The position numbers and the translations under genes are program-made. The notes under the pieces were generated by a model, which did not search any database, had not been told where the DNA came from, and saw nothing but the letters and a program-made list of their open reading frames with translations. From the NCBI RefSeq assembly GCF_019357415.1, contig NZ_CP048410.1, positions 2,513,001 through 2,577,000 of the forward strand: a DNA stretch of 64,000 nucleotides, written 5' to 3'. Shown piece after piece: positions 19,324 through 28,529 of the stretch (position 1 is the stretch's first letter; each line of letters begins with the position of its first letter). This stretch comes from Gramella sp. MT6 (GTDB lineage: Bacteria; Bacteroidota; Bacteroidia; Flavobacteriales; Flavobacteriaceae).

Positions 19324-21537
19324 ATGCCTGAAAATATTCAGTATCCTGAAAAAGTAGATCTCTCAAGTTGCGAAAAAGAACCTATACATATTATTGCAGC
19401 GACCCAATCCCATGGGGTTCTTGTTTCCTGTAATAAATCTAACGGTACGATCACCCAGGTGGGTGAGAACTGTAAAGATATTTTCGGAATCTCTGCGGAA
19501 GAACTTTTAGGAAATGATCTGAGCGTTCTACTAGAAGCAGAATTATCCAGTGAACTGAGGGAAACGGTAGTGGGTCATGGGGTTTTTGAAGTAAAGGAAA
19601 CCACCATCAATAATAAGGATTTCGTGGTTATTCCTCATATTTCAGGAGAAAACCTGATCCTTGATATTGAGCCTGTAAACGCAAAAAAGAACAGTTACGA
19701 TTTTCAGAAGGATCTATCCAGCCTTTTAAATACTTTAAGCGCATCAGAATCTCCCGCTGAACTTTGTGAAGACGCTGCAAAGATCACGAAATCTATTTTT
19801 GGTTATGATCGTGTCATGATCTATAAGTTTGATGAAGAATGGAACGGGAAGGTGATCGCTGAGGAGAAGAATGAAGATATGGAAAGCTGGCTGGGATTGC
19901 ACTATCCTGCCAGTGATATACCCAAACAAGCCCGGGAATTATTTCTTAAAAACAGGGTTCGTATTATTACAGATGTAAATTATTCACCGGTAAAGATAAT
20001 CCCTACGCTTTCTCCAATAGATGGAAATCCCCTGGATCTTAGTAATTCGAAATTAAGAGCGGTCTCACCAATTCATATTGAATATTTACAAAATATGAAG
20101 GTAGGAGCATCCCTTACCGCTGCTCTTATAAGCAATGGTAAGTTATGGGGCTTATTGGCCTGCCACCATTATGATTCAAAATATATAAATTATTATCAGC
20201 GGCAGACGTGTGAATTTTTGATTCAGATATTTTCTAATGAACTGTCTTTAAAGAATTCAAATAGTTTTGTAAGTAATATTGAAAAGCTTGATGATCTAAG
20301 GGTTAAACTGATCAATCAGGTAAATCAAAAAGACAGTATTAAAAAGGGATTAAGTAATTTTCCTGTTAAGGTCACCGATCTTTTTCCCTGTTCTGGCGCC
20401 GCAATTGTTCTGAATGGAAAGATTAAGCTTGTAGGAAATACCCCAGAAAAAACTCAGATAAAAAAGCTTATCGGGAATTTTCTGGCCAGAAAAAATGATA
20501 GTCTCTTTTTCACCAGGAATCTTCTACAGTATTATCCGGAAGCAAAGAATTTCAAGGAGACAGGATCAGGTATCCTGAGTGTAAGGTTAGGCCAGGGAGA
20601 TCGTGATTTTTTAATCTGGTTCAGGCCAGAAGTTGTTCAGACCGTCGATTGGGGTGGTAATCCTGAAAATAAAGCAACCTATGATGAGGAAAAAGAACGT
20701 CTTACTCCAAGGAAATCTTTCGAAAAATGGACTCAGGAGTTAACAGGTGTTTCCGATACCTGGAAGGATTTTGAAATAAGCGGAGCCAGGAAGTTAAGCG
20801 AAAGTATTAGTTATGTTATTCTGGAAAACCAGAAGAAAGAAATCGATAAATTAAATGAACAATTAATAGATGCTCATAACGAACTGGAACTATTCAGCCA
20901 GGGATTATCTCACGATCTAAAAGCACCGCTAAGGGGAATCGATGGTTATGCACATATTCTAAAAGAAGATCATTACGCAGATCTGCAAAAAGAAGGTCAA
21001 ATAGCCGTGGATACTATTTTAGGATCGGTGGAAGAGATGCAGGATCTAATTGATAATATTCTTGATTTTGCAGGGGTATCCAACAACGATATTAGCAAGA
21101 CCACTAATTCAGCCAATAATATGATCCAGGATATTTTTGTTTCCTTCAATGTGAAGTCAAATTATCCCAATACTAAAATTGAGGTTGAGGAAAGAATGCC
21201 CAAAATTGTGGGCGATAAAAGGATGTTAGGGCAGGTATGGGCCAATCTTATTACTAATGCTCTTAAATATAGCGAAAGATCCAGCAATCCCCAGATTGAA
21301 ATAGGAACCACGATCCTGGATAGAAAAACGGTTTATTACGTTAAAGACAACGGAGTAGGCTTTGATCCAAAATATAGTGAAGAGATCTTTGATCTTTTTT
21401 CCAGGTTTTCCGGAGATAATTTCAAAGGAACAGGAGTCGGACTTGCCATTGTCAAAAAGATCATTGAAAAGCATGATGGGAAAATATGGGCAGAAAGTGA
21501 GCTGGGAAAAGGAACAACCTTTTACTTTTATGTTTAA
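19324..21537 (+). CDS. bphP: Bacteriophytochrome histidine kinase
   Basis: This 737-aa red/far-red photoreceptor has the PAS-GAF-PHY-HisKA-HATPase order. Cys16, in SSCEKEPIHI, occupies the position where biliverdin is bound covalently in bacteriophytochromes. The GAF motif YPASDIP spans about 194-200, and the chromophore-pocket histidines appear in SPIHIEYLQNMKV (His251) and LACHHY. The PHY tongue motif PRKSF is near residue 463. The kinase has SHDLKAP (His near 527) and GTGVGLA. It lies 7 bp after the CheB-CheR kinase gene, and the operon also encodes a response regulator and a heme oxygenase that would make biliverdin. The photoreceptor call is strong; the physiological output is unknown. 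Confidence 0.95.
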   Translation: MPENIQYPEKVDLSSCEKEPIHIIAATQSHGVLVSCNKSNGTITQVGENCKDIFGISAEELLGNDLSVLLEAELSSELRETVVGHGVFEVKETTINNKDFVVIPHISGENLILDIEPVNAKKNSYDFQKDLSSLLNTLSASESPAELCEDAAKITKSIFGYDRVMIYKFDEEWNGKVIAEEKNEDMESWLGLHYPASDIPKQARELFLKNRVRIITDVNYSPVKIIPTLSPIDGNPLDLSNSKLRAVSPIHIEYLQNMKVGASLTAALISNGKLWGLLACHHYDSKYINYYQRQTCEFLIQIFSNELSLKNSNSFVSNIEKLDDLRVKLINQVNQKDSIKKGLSNFPVKVTDLFPCSGAAIVLNGKIKLVGNTPEKTQIKKLIGNFLARKNDSLFFTRNLLQYYPEAKNFKETGSGILSVRLGQGDRDFLIWFRPEVVQTVDWGGNPENKATYDEEKERLTPRKSFEKWTQELTGVSDTWKDFEISGARKLSESISYVILENQKKEIDKLNEQLIDAHNELELFSQGLSHDLKAPLRGIDGYAHILKEDHYADLQKEGQIAVDTILGSVEEMQDLIDNILDFAGVSNNDISKTTNSANNMIQDIFVSFNVKSNYPNTKIEVEERMPKIVGDKRMLGQVWANLITNALKYSERSSNPQIEIGTTILDRKTVYYVKDNGVGFDPKYSEEIFDLFSRFSGDNFKGTGVGLAIVKKIIEKHDGKIWAESELGKGTTFYFYV

Positions 21538-21603
21538 CAATTCAAAATTGTCAGTTAAACAGCTTTGTGATATTTTCGTGTACTTTTTATACCCAGTGTA
21601 ATA

Positions 21604-22164
21604 ATGATTAATACCTCTCTCAGAATATTATTGGTAGAAGACCTTGAGACTGATGCCGCCTTGATTCAAAGACAAATAAAAAAAATTGTCAAAACTCCAG
21701 AGATCGAAGTGACAGATAATCTTGAGGAATGCCAGGAACTTCTGGTAAATTTCGCTCCAGATGTGGTTCTTTCAGATTATAATCTGCCTACCTGTACTGG
21801 ATTGGAGGTAATGGAACTGGTGAAAGATTACGATGAGAATATTGCATTCATCTTTATAACCGGTACCATCAATGATGAAGAACTTGCCGCAAATACGATA
21901 TTGAATGGAGCCTCCGGTTACATTCTCAAAAAGCACATGAACAATCTTGCAGAGAAATTAGAACCGCTTTTTAAAAAGGTGGTGATCAATATGGTAGCAA
22001 GAGATGAGTTAAGAGATCGAATTAGGGATAATAAGATCACCGTAAACCAGATCTATGATTATCTGGATAAGATCAATGAGGATAATTTGGAGCATAGGGA
22101 GAATGTTGAAAAGATTAGGAATGCGATAAATCAGTTTAGGATCGATGATGAAGATGTTGAATAG
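21604..22164 (+). CDS. Single-domain response regulator of the phytochrome cassette
   Basis: This 186-aa protein has a receiver domain in about residues 6-130: acidic pair Glu12/Asp13, phospho-acceptor Asp58 in LSDYNLP, the Thr of FITGT and the Lys of ILKK. After it comes a charged helical tail of about 50 residues with no recognisable DNA-binding or enzymatic domain. Such stand-alone receivers usually accept phosphate from an adjacent phytochrome kinase and act by protein contact. It lies 66 bp after bphP and overlaps the heme oxygenase gene by 20 bp, so the two are probably translationally coupled. Confidence 0.9.
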   Translation: MINTSLRILLVEDLETDAALIQRQIKKIVKTPEIEVTDNLEECQELLVNFAPDVVLSDYNLPTCTGLEVMELVKDYDENIAFIFITGTINDEELAANTILNGASGYILKKHMNNLAEKLEPLFKKVVINMVARDELRDRIRDNKITVNQIYDYLDKINEDNLEHRENVEKIRNAINQFRIDDEDVE

Positions 22165-22702
22165 GTTACGGGAGGAAACTGCAGAATTACACCGGGAGCT
22201 GGAGAAAGATAATCTGGCCAATAAAATAATGGATCAATCCATAAGCCTGAATGAATACAGAGCCCTGCTTTTTCAGAATTTTGTTGCTTATGAATGTGCG
22301 GAAGCAGAGATAATTAAATTCTTACCGGAATATTCGAGCGATAAAACCCAAAGGTTAAAACAGGATCTTCAGGGAATTGGAGTTGAAAGTTTTGATTGTC
22401 CCATGGACTTTTCTTGTAATTCTGAAGCTGAGGCTATTGGTGCAGCTTACGTGATTGAAGGTTCAGCTATGGGGGGAATGCTTATTGGCAAGGAACTTAA
22501 AAAATGTGATTTTTCTAATGAAATTCCTGAACAGCAATTCTTTAACGGTAAACGTGATAGTATAAAAGGCTGGAATGAATATTTGAAATTTTTAAGATCG
22601 CGTGAATTTTCTGAATCAGAAATAGACCTGGCTGTAAATAAGGCAATGCAAACCTTCCTGCTTTTTGGTGAAGCATTTAAATTAGACTACACAAACTGCT
22701 AA
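22145..22702 (+). CDS. Heme oxygenase supplying biliverdin (BphO-like)
   Basis: This 185-aa all-helical protein fits the biliverdin-producing heme oxygenase family. Near the N-terminus LREETAELHRELE carries the proximal haem-ligand His (residue 16). A distal-helix motif YVIEGSAMGGMLIGKEL has the flexible glycines typical of the family. Oxidation of haem to biliverdin would provide the chromophore for the phytochrome two genes upstream. The start is uncertain between ATGs at 22145, 22148 and 22154, all inside the preceding gene. It closes the four-gene cassette. Confidence 0.88.
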   Translation: MMKMLNRLREETAELHRELEKDNLANKIMDQSISLNEYRALLFQNFVAYECAEAEIIKFLPEYSSDKTQRLKQDLQGIGVESFDCPMDFSCNSEAEAIGAAYVIEGSAMGGMLIGKELKKCDFSNEIPEQQFFNGKRDSIKGWNEYLKFLRSREFSESEIDLAVNKAMQTFLLFGEAFKLDYTNC

Positions 22703-22754
22703 TATTTTTATATTTCTTTAGAGATCATTTGGTCTTCTAATTATACTATCTGGC

Positions 22755-22790
22755 TAAAGGAACCTTCTCCTTTAAGAAAGCTTATTTTTT
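22755..22790 (+). terminator. Weak candidate terminator after the phytochrome cassette
   Basis: TAAAGGA (22755-22761) pairs with TCCTTTA (22768-22774), and a T-rich tract follows at 22783-22790. The stem is short and the T tract is offset, so termination is uncertain. It lies between heme oxygenase and gamma-glutamyltransferase. Confidence 0.3.
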
Positions 22791-22804
22791 ATCCGGTTTT
22801 TTTT

Positions 22805-22826
22805 ATTTAGGTTTAGAATCCTAAAT
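22805..22826. promoter_or_regulatory. Inverted repeat just upstream of ggt
   Basis: ATTTAGG (22805-22811) and CCTAAAT (22820-22826) form a perfect 7-bp inverted repeat 8 bp before the ggt start. It could be an operator or a start-proximal mRNA hairpin. There is no family-level match to name a regulator. Confidence 0.25.
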
Positions 22827-22834
22827 CCAGATAG

Positions 22835-24544
22835 ATGTATCATATTTTTCGCAGCCTTGTTTTTTGCCTATTAATTTTTTCTACTTCTTTTCAACTAAGC
22901 GCCCAGGGAGGAAGGATCCCGGTTCCGGCTGAAAACGGGATGGTGGTGAGCAGTCATTACCTGGCTTCGCAGGCGGGTAATGATATATTGATGCAAGGAG
23001 GTTCTGCTGTTGATGCTTCGGTTGCTACAGCATTTGTACTGGCAGTAACTTTGCCTTCTGCCGGAAATATTGGTGGCGGCGGTTTCCTGGTTCATTACGG
23101 CAATGAGAAGGCCACTACTTTTAATTTCAGGGAGAAAGCTCCACTGGCTGCAACAAGGGAAATGTATCTGGATGAGAACGGTAAGGTGAAGGATAATTCA
23201 AATCATGAAGGAATTCTTTCTGTGGGAGTTCCCGGCACGGTCGCTGGACTTTACGCAGCTCACGAAAAATTTGGAAAACTGGAATGGTCAAAACTTATTC
23301 AACCGGCAATAGATATAGCTGAAAATGGTTTTGTGGTTAGTTCACCTCTCGCCAGGTTTTCTAACTGGGTATTAAATAATAAAACCGACTATCCATCTAC
23401 CGCTAAAGTTTTTCTTAAAGACCCGAATACAGCTCTGAAGCCCGGTGATACTCTAGTTCAAAAAGATCTATCGGAAACACTTAAACGAATTAGGGACAAG
23501 GGACCAAAAGGTTTTTATAAGGGCAAGACTGCTTCATTAATCGCAGATTTTATGAAGAAGAACGATGGAATTATTACGAAGAAGGATCTTTCGCGCTATG
23601 AAGCGGCAGAATTGGAACCTATAAGAGGGAATTATCGAGGTTATGGTATTATAGGTATGCCACCACCAAGTTCTGGCGGGGTCGCAGTCGTGGAAATGCT
23701 AAATATACTGGAAGGTTATGATCTGCTAAATGAAGGTCATAATTCTGCTGCCAGCTTACATTTGATTACCGAAGCTATGAGAAGGGCTTTTGCAGACAGG
23801 GCCTTATTCCTGGGAGACCCTAAGTTCAATGACCAAATGCCTCTGGAAAAATTGACCTCAAAAGAATATGCGGAAGATTTAAGAAATTCGATCAGGAAAA
23901 ATTTAGCCTCTGTAAGCGATTCTACAAATTTTAATAAAGGTCATCTTATTTACGAAAGCCCGGAAACCACACATCTTTCCGTTATAGATAGTGATGGAAA
24001 TGCGGTATCACTTACGTATACCTTAGAGCAATCCTATGGTTCTAAAATCGTAGTGGATGGAGCAGGTTTTCTGTTGAATAATGAAATGGGTGATTTCAAT
24101 GCTATTCCAGGTTATACAGATTCCAAAGGAAGAATTGGTACTAAACCTAACCAGATCGAGCCTGAAAAACAAATGCTTTCGAGTATGAGCCCGACCATAG
24201 TTACTAAAAATGGAAAACCTTTTATTATTATTGGTTCACCGGGAGGTAGAACAATAATAAATACAGTTTTGCAGGTGATTCTGAACGTAATAGATTATCA
24301 GCTTGATATTGCAAAGGCCATTGAATCTCCAAGGTTACATCATCAATGGTTGCCAGATGTGACTTATTTCGAAGATTGGGGTTTTTCACCCGATACTAAA
24401 AGGATCTATGAAGAGATGGGGCATGAAACAAAGACCAGAAATTCACAAGGTCAGGCTATGGGAATTTATATAGATCCTGAAACCGGATTACTGGAAGGAG
24501 CGGCAGATTCGAGAAGCTATGATGGGAAAGCTGTGGGGTATTGA
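22835..24544 (+). CDS. ggt: Gamma-glutamyltransferase / glutathione hydrolase
   Basis: This 569-aa protein is an Ntn-hydrolase of the GGT family that removes or transfers gamma-glutamyl groups from glutathione and related peptides. A signal peptide (about residues 1-24, ending QLSAQG) sends it to the periplasm. The autoprocessing and nucleophile site is TTHLSV with Thr near residue 378, preceded by the large subunit and followed by the small one. Other signatures are GNIGGGGFLVHY and the C-terminal SPTIVTKNGKP...GSPGGR. Length is usual. It probably has its own promoter in the 132-bp gap after the phytochrome cassette. Confidence 0.94.
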   Translation: MYHIFRSLVFCLLIFSTSFQLSAQGGRIPVPAENGMVVSSHYLASQAGNDILMQGGSAVDASVATAFVLAVTLPSAGNIGGGGFLVHYGNEKATTFNFREKAPLAATREMYLDENGKVKDNSNHEGILSVGVPGTVAGLYAAHEKFGKLEWSKLIQPAIDIAENGFVVSSPLARFSNWVLNNKTDYPSTAKVFLKDPNTALKPGDTLVQKDLSETLKRIRDKGPKGFYKGKTASLIADFMKKNDGIITKKDLSRYEAAELEPIRGNYRGYGIIGMPPPSSGGVAVVEMLNILEGYDLLNEGHNSAASLHLITEAMRRAFADRALFLGDPKFNDQMPLEKLTSKEYAEDLRNSIRKNLASVSDSTNFNKGHLIYESPETTHLSVIDSDGNAVSLTYTLEQSYGSKIVVDGAGFLLNNEMGDFNAIPGYTDSKGRIGTKPNQIEPEKQMLSSMSPTIVTKNGKPFIIIGSPGGRTIINTVLQVILNVIDYQLDIAKAIESPRLHHQWLPDVTYFEDWGFSPDTKRIYEEMGHETKTRNSQGQAMGIYIDPETGLLEGAADSRSYDGKAVGY

Positions 24545-24614
24545 TAAAATTTTTTATCGCGAAAACTTCCGATTATTGGTAGGTTCAGCTTATTAAATTT
24601 AAAATTGATAAGAA

Positions 24615-25199
24615 TCAAAGATCAAAAGTTGTTCTTGGGATAACTTCACCGGCTTCCATATTCTCAAGAGTTTCACGGCCAATTCGCACCCTTACCAGTC
24701 GTAGAGTAGGAAAGCCCACCGCCGCGGTCATTTTTTTAACCTGCCGGAATTTACCTTCGGTCAAAGTAACACTGATCCAGCTTGTAGGTCCATGGCGCTC
24801 ATCTCTAATTTTTTTGGCCCGTTCGGGGAAGACTGGTCTTTCTTTCAGAATCTCGGCCTTACATTCTTTAGTTTGGTAGGCTTTTCCATAGATACTTATT
24901 TCAACCCCGGTTTTAATCTGGGAAATCGCTTCCTCGGTGATCTTGCCATCAACCTGAACATAGTATTCTTTTTCGCTATTTCCGGCAGTTATCTTAGTGC
25001 TCAGTTTTCCATTCGTTGTCAATAATAGCAGTCCTTCGGAATCCTTGTCCAACCTTCCTATAGACATAGTCTCTTCAGGAAAATCATATAACTCACCTAA
25101 TAACTTAAATTTTCCGGCAGACTTCTGGTTAGTAATGAATTGGCTTAGGTAGCCATAGGGCTTGTAAATTTTAAAATGTTTGTGAAATTCTTGTTGCAT
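24615..25199 (-). CDS. rluE: RsuA/RluE-family 23S rRNA pseudouridine synthase
   Basis: This protein of about 194 aa has the catalytic motif GRLDKDSEGLLLLT with Asp near residue 51. The opening FKIYKPYGYLSQF and the C-terminal GKFRQVKKM are typical of the RsuA/RluB/E/F group. There is no N-terminal S4 domain, which together with the length favours the RluE type, modifying a uridine in 23S rRNA; the exact site is inferred. The ATG at 25199 is preferred over an upstream in-frame TTG at 25208. Confidence 0.86.
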   Translation of the reverse strand: MQQEFHKHFKIYKPYGYLSQFITNQKSAGKFKLLGELYDFPEETMSIGRLDKDSEGLLLLTTNGKLSTKITAGNSEKEYYVQVDGKITEEAISQIKTGVEISIYGKAYQTKECKAEILKERPVFPERAKKIRDERHGPTSWISVTLTEGKFRQVKKMTAAVGFPTLRLVRVRIGRETLENMEAGEVIPRTTFDL

Positions 25200-25302
25200 T
25201 AGGATCAATATAGATATTTACCTTAAAGTTTATAATAAATTTAAAGGTTGTTTTCAAGTAATCTGATTAAGTTACAGTGAAGATTAAATAAAACATATAA
25301 TT

Positions 25303-25905
25303 ATGAATATTGCAATCATTTATTACAGCGCTACAGGTACAAACCATAAAATGGCAGAATGGGCCACTGAAGCTGCTAAATCTGAAGGAACAAACGATGT
25401 AAGATTAAGGAGAATAAAAGAAACTGCTCCAAAAGAAGCTATAGAGTCAAATGATGACTGGAAAAAGCATCATCAGGCAACTCAGGATATAGAAGTAGCT
25501 GAATTAGGAGATTTAGAATGGGCTGATGCTATAATTTTTAGTATTCCCACGAGATATGGAAATTTGCCATCACAGGTGCAGGCTTTTTTCGATACTACCG
25601 GTGGTCTCTGGAGCCAGGGGAAATTGGTAAACAAAGTAGTTTCAGGGATGACCAGTGCACAAAATCCACATGGTGGACAAGAAACCACCTTGCTTTCTCT
25701 CTATAAAAGCATGTATCACTGGGGCGCTATAGTGGCTGCACCGGGATATACATCAGAGGAACTTTTTAAAACTGGTGGAAATCCATATGGATTCAGTACA
25801 GATGGAGGAGTGGAGAATCTTGATGAAAAGTCAAAAACATCTATTGCACACCAGGTGAAACGTGCAATCAATATTGCTGAATGTATAAAGAAAGGAATGA
25901 GCTAA
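25303..25905 (+). CDS. wrbA: NAD(P)H:quinone oxidoreductase of the WrbA type
   Basis: This 200-aa flavodoxin-fold protein has the FMN loop YYSATGTNHKMAEWA at its N-terminus. It also has the family segments IFSIPTRYGNLPSQVQAFFDTTGGLW and SAQNPHGGQETT. WrbA performs two-electron reduction of quinones, avoiding semiquinone radicals, and is cytoplasmic and tetrameric. Length is normal. The gene stands alone, with a bidirectional terminator shared with the convergent M3 peptidase gene. Confidence 0.92.
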   Translation: MNIAIIYYSATGTNHKMAEWATEAAKSEGTNDVRLRRIKETAPKEAIESNDDWKKHHQATQDIEVAELGDLEWADAIIFSIPTRYGNLPSQVQAFFDTTGGLWSQGKLVNKVVSGMTSAQNPHGGQETTLLSLYKSMYHWGAIVAAPGYTSEELFKTGGNPYGFSTDGGVENLDEKSKTSIAHQVKRAINIAECIKKGMS

Positions 25906-25931
25906 GAGCTTTTGGCTTAATGTATAAAATG

Positions 25932-25961
25932 AAAAATGCCCTGAAATCTCAGGGCATTTTT
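25932..25961. terminator. Bidirectional terminator between wrbA and the M3 peptidase gene
   Basis: A 13-bp perfect stem pairs AAAAATGCCCTGA (25932-25944) with TCAGGGCATTTTT (25949-25961) around a 4-nt loop. A and T runs on both sides allow termination in both directions between convergent genes. Confidence 0.9.
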
Positions 25962-25978
25962 ATTATAAATTTCTAAGT

Positions 25979-28129
25979 CTATTCTTTTTTGTCTTCAGGA
26001 ACTGGAAAACCTCTATCCCGCATAAGAGCATCAATTTCGGCATCTCGACCTCTAAACTTCTTATAGGCTTCAGCCGGATCCATGGCATTTCTAGGTGCAA
26101 ATAGATATTTAACCAGTTTGTTGGCTACTTCCTTATCATAAAACCCGCCTGGTGCTTCAGCAAAAGCTTCTGCCGCATCTGAGGTTAAAACATCTGCCCA
26201 TAAATAACCGTAATATCCAGTAGCATATCCTTCACCTGAAAAAACATGTCCAAAATGAGGGGTACGGTGACGCATTACTATCTCTTCCGGCATATTCAAC
26301 TCCTTCAAAGTTTCTCTTTCAAAAGTATCTGGATCTATTTTATCTGGATCTGTAGTATGATATTTCATATCCATGATTGCAGACGCAAGAAATTCAGTTG
26401 TTGCAAATCCTTGATTAAATGTAGAAGCTTTCTGGATCTTTTTCACAAGCTCTTCAGGAATCACTTCATTGGTTTCATGATGCCTTAAAAACTGATTGAT
26501 CACTTTATCTGTTGAGAGCCATCTTTCCAATAACTGAGACTGAAATTCGGTATAATCTCTAACCCCACTATTTAGGGTAGGATATTTTATATCTGCAGAC
26601 AGGAAATGCAGGGCATGACCAAATTCATGGAAAAATGTCTCAGCATCATCCCACGAAACCAGAACTGGTTCTCCTGGCGCAGGTTCAATAAAATTAGAGT
26701 TATTCGAAGCGAGTACAGGCTTTTCTCCCATCAGTTCATTATAACTACGATAGGTGGTTGCCCATGCACCAGATCTTTTTCCCTGGCGCGCATATGGGTC
26801 AAGATACCATAGACCAATGATATCCCCCGAATCTTTGTCTGTCACTTCCCATACCTTAACGTCTTCATGGAATACAGGAACAGTTCCTTCTTCCACGGGA
26901 GTGAATTCAAAATTGAATAACTCTCCGGCAGTAAAGAACAATGCCTGGGTTAGATTTCCTAGTTCCAGATATTGTTTCACTTCTTCACTGTCCAGGTCAT
27001 ATTTTTTCTTTCTAACTTTTTCAGCATAAAAGCGATAGTCCCAAGGCTTTATGGTAATATCCTCACCTTCAGTATTTGCAATTTCCTGCATATCCTGAAC
27101 CTCTTCCTCAACCCGGGCAAGGGCTGCCGGCCAGACTTTCATCATAAGGTCCATGGCATTTTCAGGATTTTTTGCCATCCTGTTCTGTAATCTCCATTCA
27201 GCATAATTATCATACCCTAAAAGCTCAACTCTTTCATCACGAAGCTTCAGGATCTTTTTAACTATTTCGTTATTATCATATTCATCATTATTATCACCGC
27301 GGGAATAGTAATTTTTCCAAACCTTTTCGCGCAATTCCCTTTCTGTAGAATAAGTAAGGAATGGGTCCATTGAGGACCGCGTATTGGTCACTGCATATTT
27401 GCCTTTTTCCCCTCGCTCTTCAGCAGCCTGGGCGGCAGACTTGATATAAGATTCAGGAAGACCATCTAGTTGATCTTCGCTAAGATAGATGACATAATTT
27501 TCTTCATCTGCCAGTACGTTATTTGAGAACTTCGTGTATAAACCTGATAGCTCTTTATTTATTTCAGCATATCGTTGCTTATCCTCTTTGTTCAGCTCAG
27601 CTCCCTGCATGGCAAAATCTTCATAGATAAGATCAATTACTCTTTGTTCTGCAGCATCGAGAGGGTCCTTTTGTGACTTATCATAGATGGTTTTTATACG
27701 TTTGAAAAGTTCCTCGTTCTGACTTATCTTGGAAGAAAATTCAGAGATCTCAGGTGCAAGTTCTCTCTGAACCTCTCTAAATTCAGGACTTGAAATATTA
27801 CTACTGAATATTCCATAATAAGTAAAAGCCCGGTCAAGTTCTTCCCCGGCTTTTTCTAAAGGGATAATGGTATTCTCAAAAGTAGGTTCTTCTGGATTTG
27901 CTGTGATCTTTTCAATTTCTGAAAGATGCATTTCCATACCTTTTCGAATGGCAGGCTTTACAAGGTCAACTTTCATTTCATCGAAGGCCGGAACTCCCTG
28001 ATAGGGCCCCGTCCATTCAGCTAGCAAAGGATTATTCATAGATTTTTGTTCATTTTCCTGGCCATTACAATAGCCAATAATAGAGACAAGAGCAAAAACA
28101 CTCAAGCCTTTTTTTATGTGTAATTTCAT
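25979..28129 (-). CDS. dcp: Exported M3-family peptidase (peptidyl-dipeptidase Dcp-like)
   Basis: This 716-aa zinc peptidase has the motif HEFGHALH near residue 501 and the M3 helical fold throughout. Segments such as GLWYLDPYARQGKRSGAW and GYYGYLWADVLTSDAAEAF are typical of Dcp/oligopeptidase A. An N-terminal hydrophobic stretch (about residues 8-24) acts as a signal peptide. The GYC at its end is a poor lipobox, so a free periplasmic form is more likely. Dcp removes C-terminal dipeptides. The gene is monocistronic. Confidence 0.9.
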   Translation of the reverse strand: MKLHIKKGLSVFALVSIIGYCNGQENEQKSMNNPLLAEWTGPYQGVPAFDEMKVDLVKPAIRKGMEMHLSEIEKITANPEEPTFENTIIPLEKAGEELDRAFTYYGIFSSNISSPEFREVQRELAPEISEFSSKISQNEELFKRIKTIYDKSQKDPLDAAEQRVIDLIYEDFAMQGAELNKEDKQRYAEINKELSGLYTKFSNNVLADEENYVIYLSEDQLDGLPESYIKSAAQAAEERGEKGKYAVTNTRSSMDPFLTYSTERELREKVWKNYYSRGDNNDEYDNNEIVKKILKLRDERVELLGYDNYAEWRLQNRMAKNPENAMDLMMKVWPAALARVEEEVQDMQEIANTEGEDITIKPWDYRFYAEKVRKKKYDLDSEEVKQYLELGNLTQALFFTAGELFNFEFTPVEEGTVPVFHEDVKVWEVTDKDSGDIIGLWYLDPYARQGKRSGAWATTYRSYNELMGEKPVLASNNSNFIEPAPGEPVLVSWDDAETFFHEFGHALHFLSADIKYPTLNSGVRDYTEFQSQLLERWLSTDKVINQFLRHHETNEVIPEELVKKIQKASTFNQGFATTEFLASAIMDMKYHTTDPDKIDPDTFERETLKELNMPEEIVMRHRTPHFGHVFSGEGYATGYYGYLWADVLTSDAAEAFAEAPGGFYDKEVANKLVKYLFAPRNAMDPAEAYKKFRGRDAEIDALMRDRGFPVPEDKKE

Positions 28130-28529
28130 TATAAATTTGATTTGTAAACAGGCCTGAATATACGAACAATTAGTGTTTTTTTGGAGTCAAGGGAAGTAGA
28201 ATCTATAGGATTGTAGTTTATAAACAAACCAATAATTACCGAAAAGCGAAAATCCGGTTTTTTATTATTTGGCTAATTCAGGAAAGGACAGAATTTGAAC
28301 TGAATATGGAAATTGAAAAGATGTGTTTTCATTGTCACCGGGCTGCTTGTTTTGAATATTTGAATGATAAATGATGACCCCTTTAATACCTTGTGACCTC
28401 CCATTCCAGAAACGGATTTTCGCTTTTAGAATAACACTACTAAAGTACTATACCAAAGCTTATAAAGAAAGGGGAGAATCACCCTATTTTTTATTTTATT
28501 CGCTATTTATCAGCTGTTTAGGGTATGGG
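28130..28529. other. 400-bp gene-free region carrying a 15-bp inverted repeat
   Basis: No convincing gene lies here; a 22-codon Cys-rich ORF at 28306-28374 is too short to support. The region separates the AraC regulator gene from the M3 peptidase gene (both minus) and should hold the latter's promoter. Its notable content is a perfect inverted repeat at 28242-28256 and 28413-28427, listed separately. Confidence 0.5.
28242..28427. repeat. Perfect 15-bp terminal inverted repeat bounding 186 bp
   Basis: AAAAGCGAAAATCCG at 28242-28256 is the exact reverse complement of 28413-28427. The enclosed 156 bp has no supported gene. The layout resembles a small non-autonomous element (MITE-like), but I see no flanking target duplication and no second copy in the window. 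Chance or an mRNA structure remain possible. Confidence 0.45.

Noticed and set aside
24543..24558. Hairpin GATAAAA/TTTTATC at the ggt stop codon as a terminator
   Set aside because: The stem is almost all A-T, the loop is only two bases, and there is no following T run.
28306..28374. 22-codon Cys-rich ORF (CFHCHRAAC)
   Set aside because: Too short to support, with no neighbour or ribosome signal; the Cys pattern alone could be chance.
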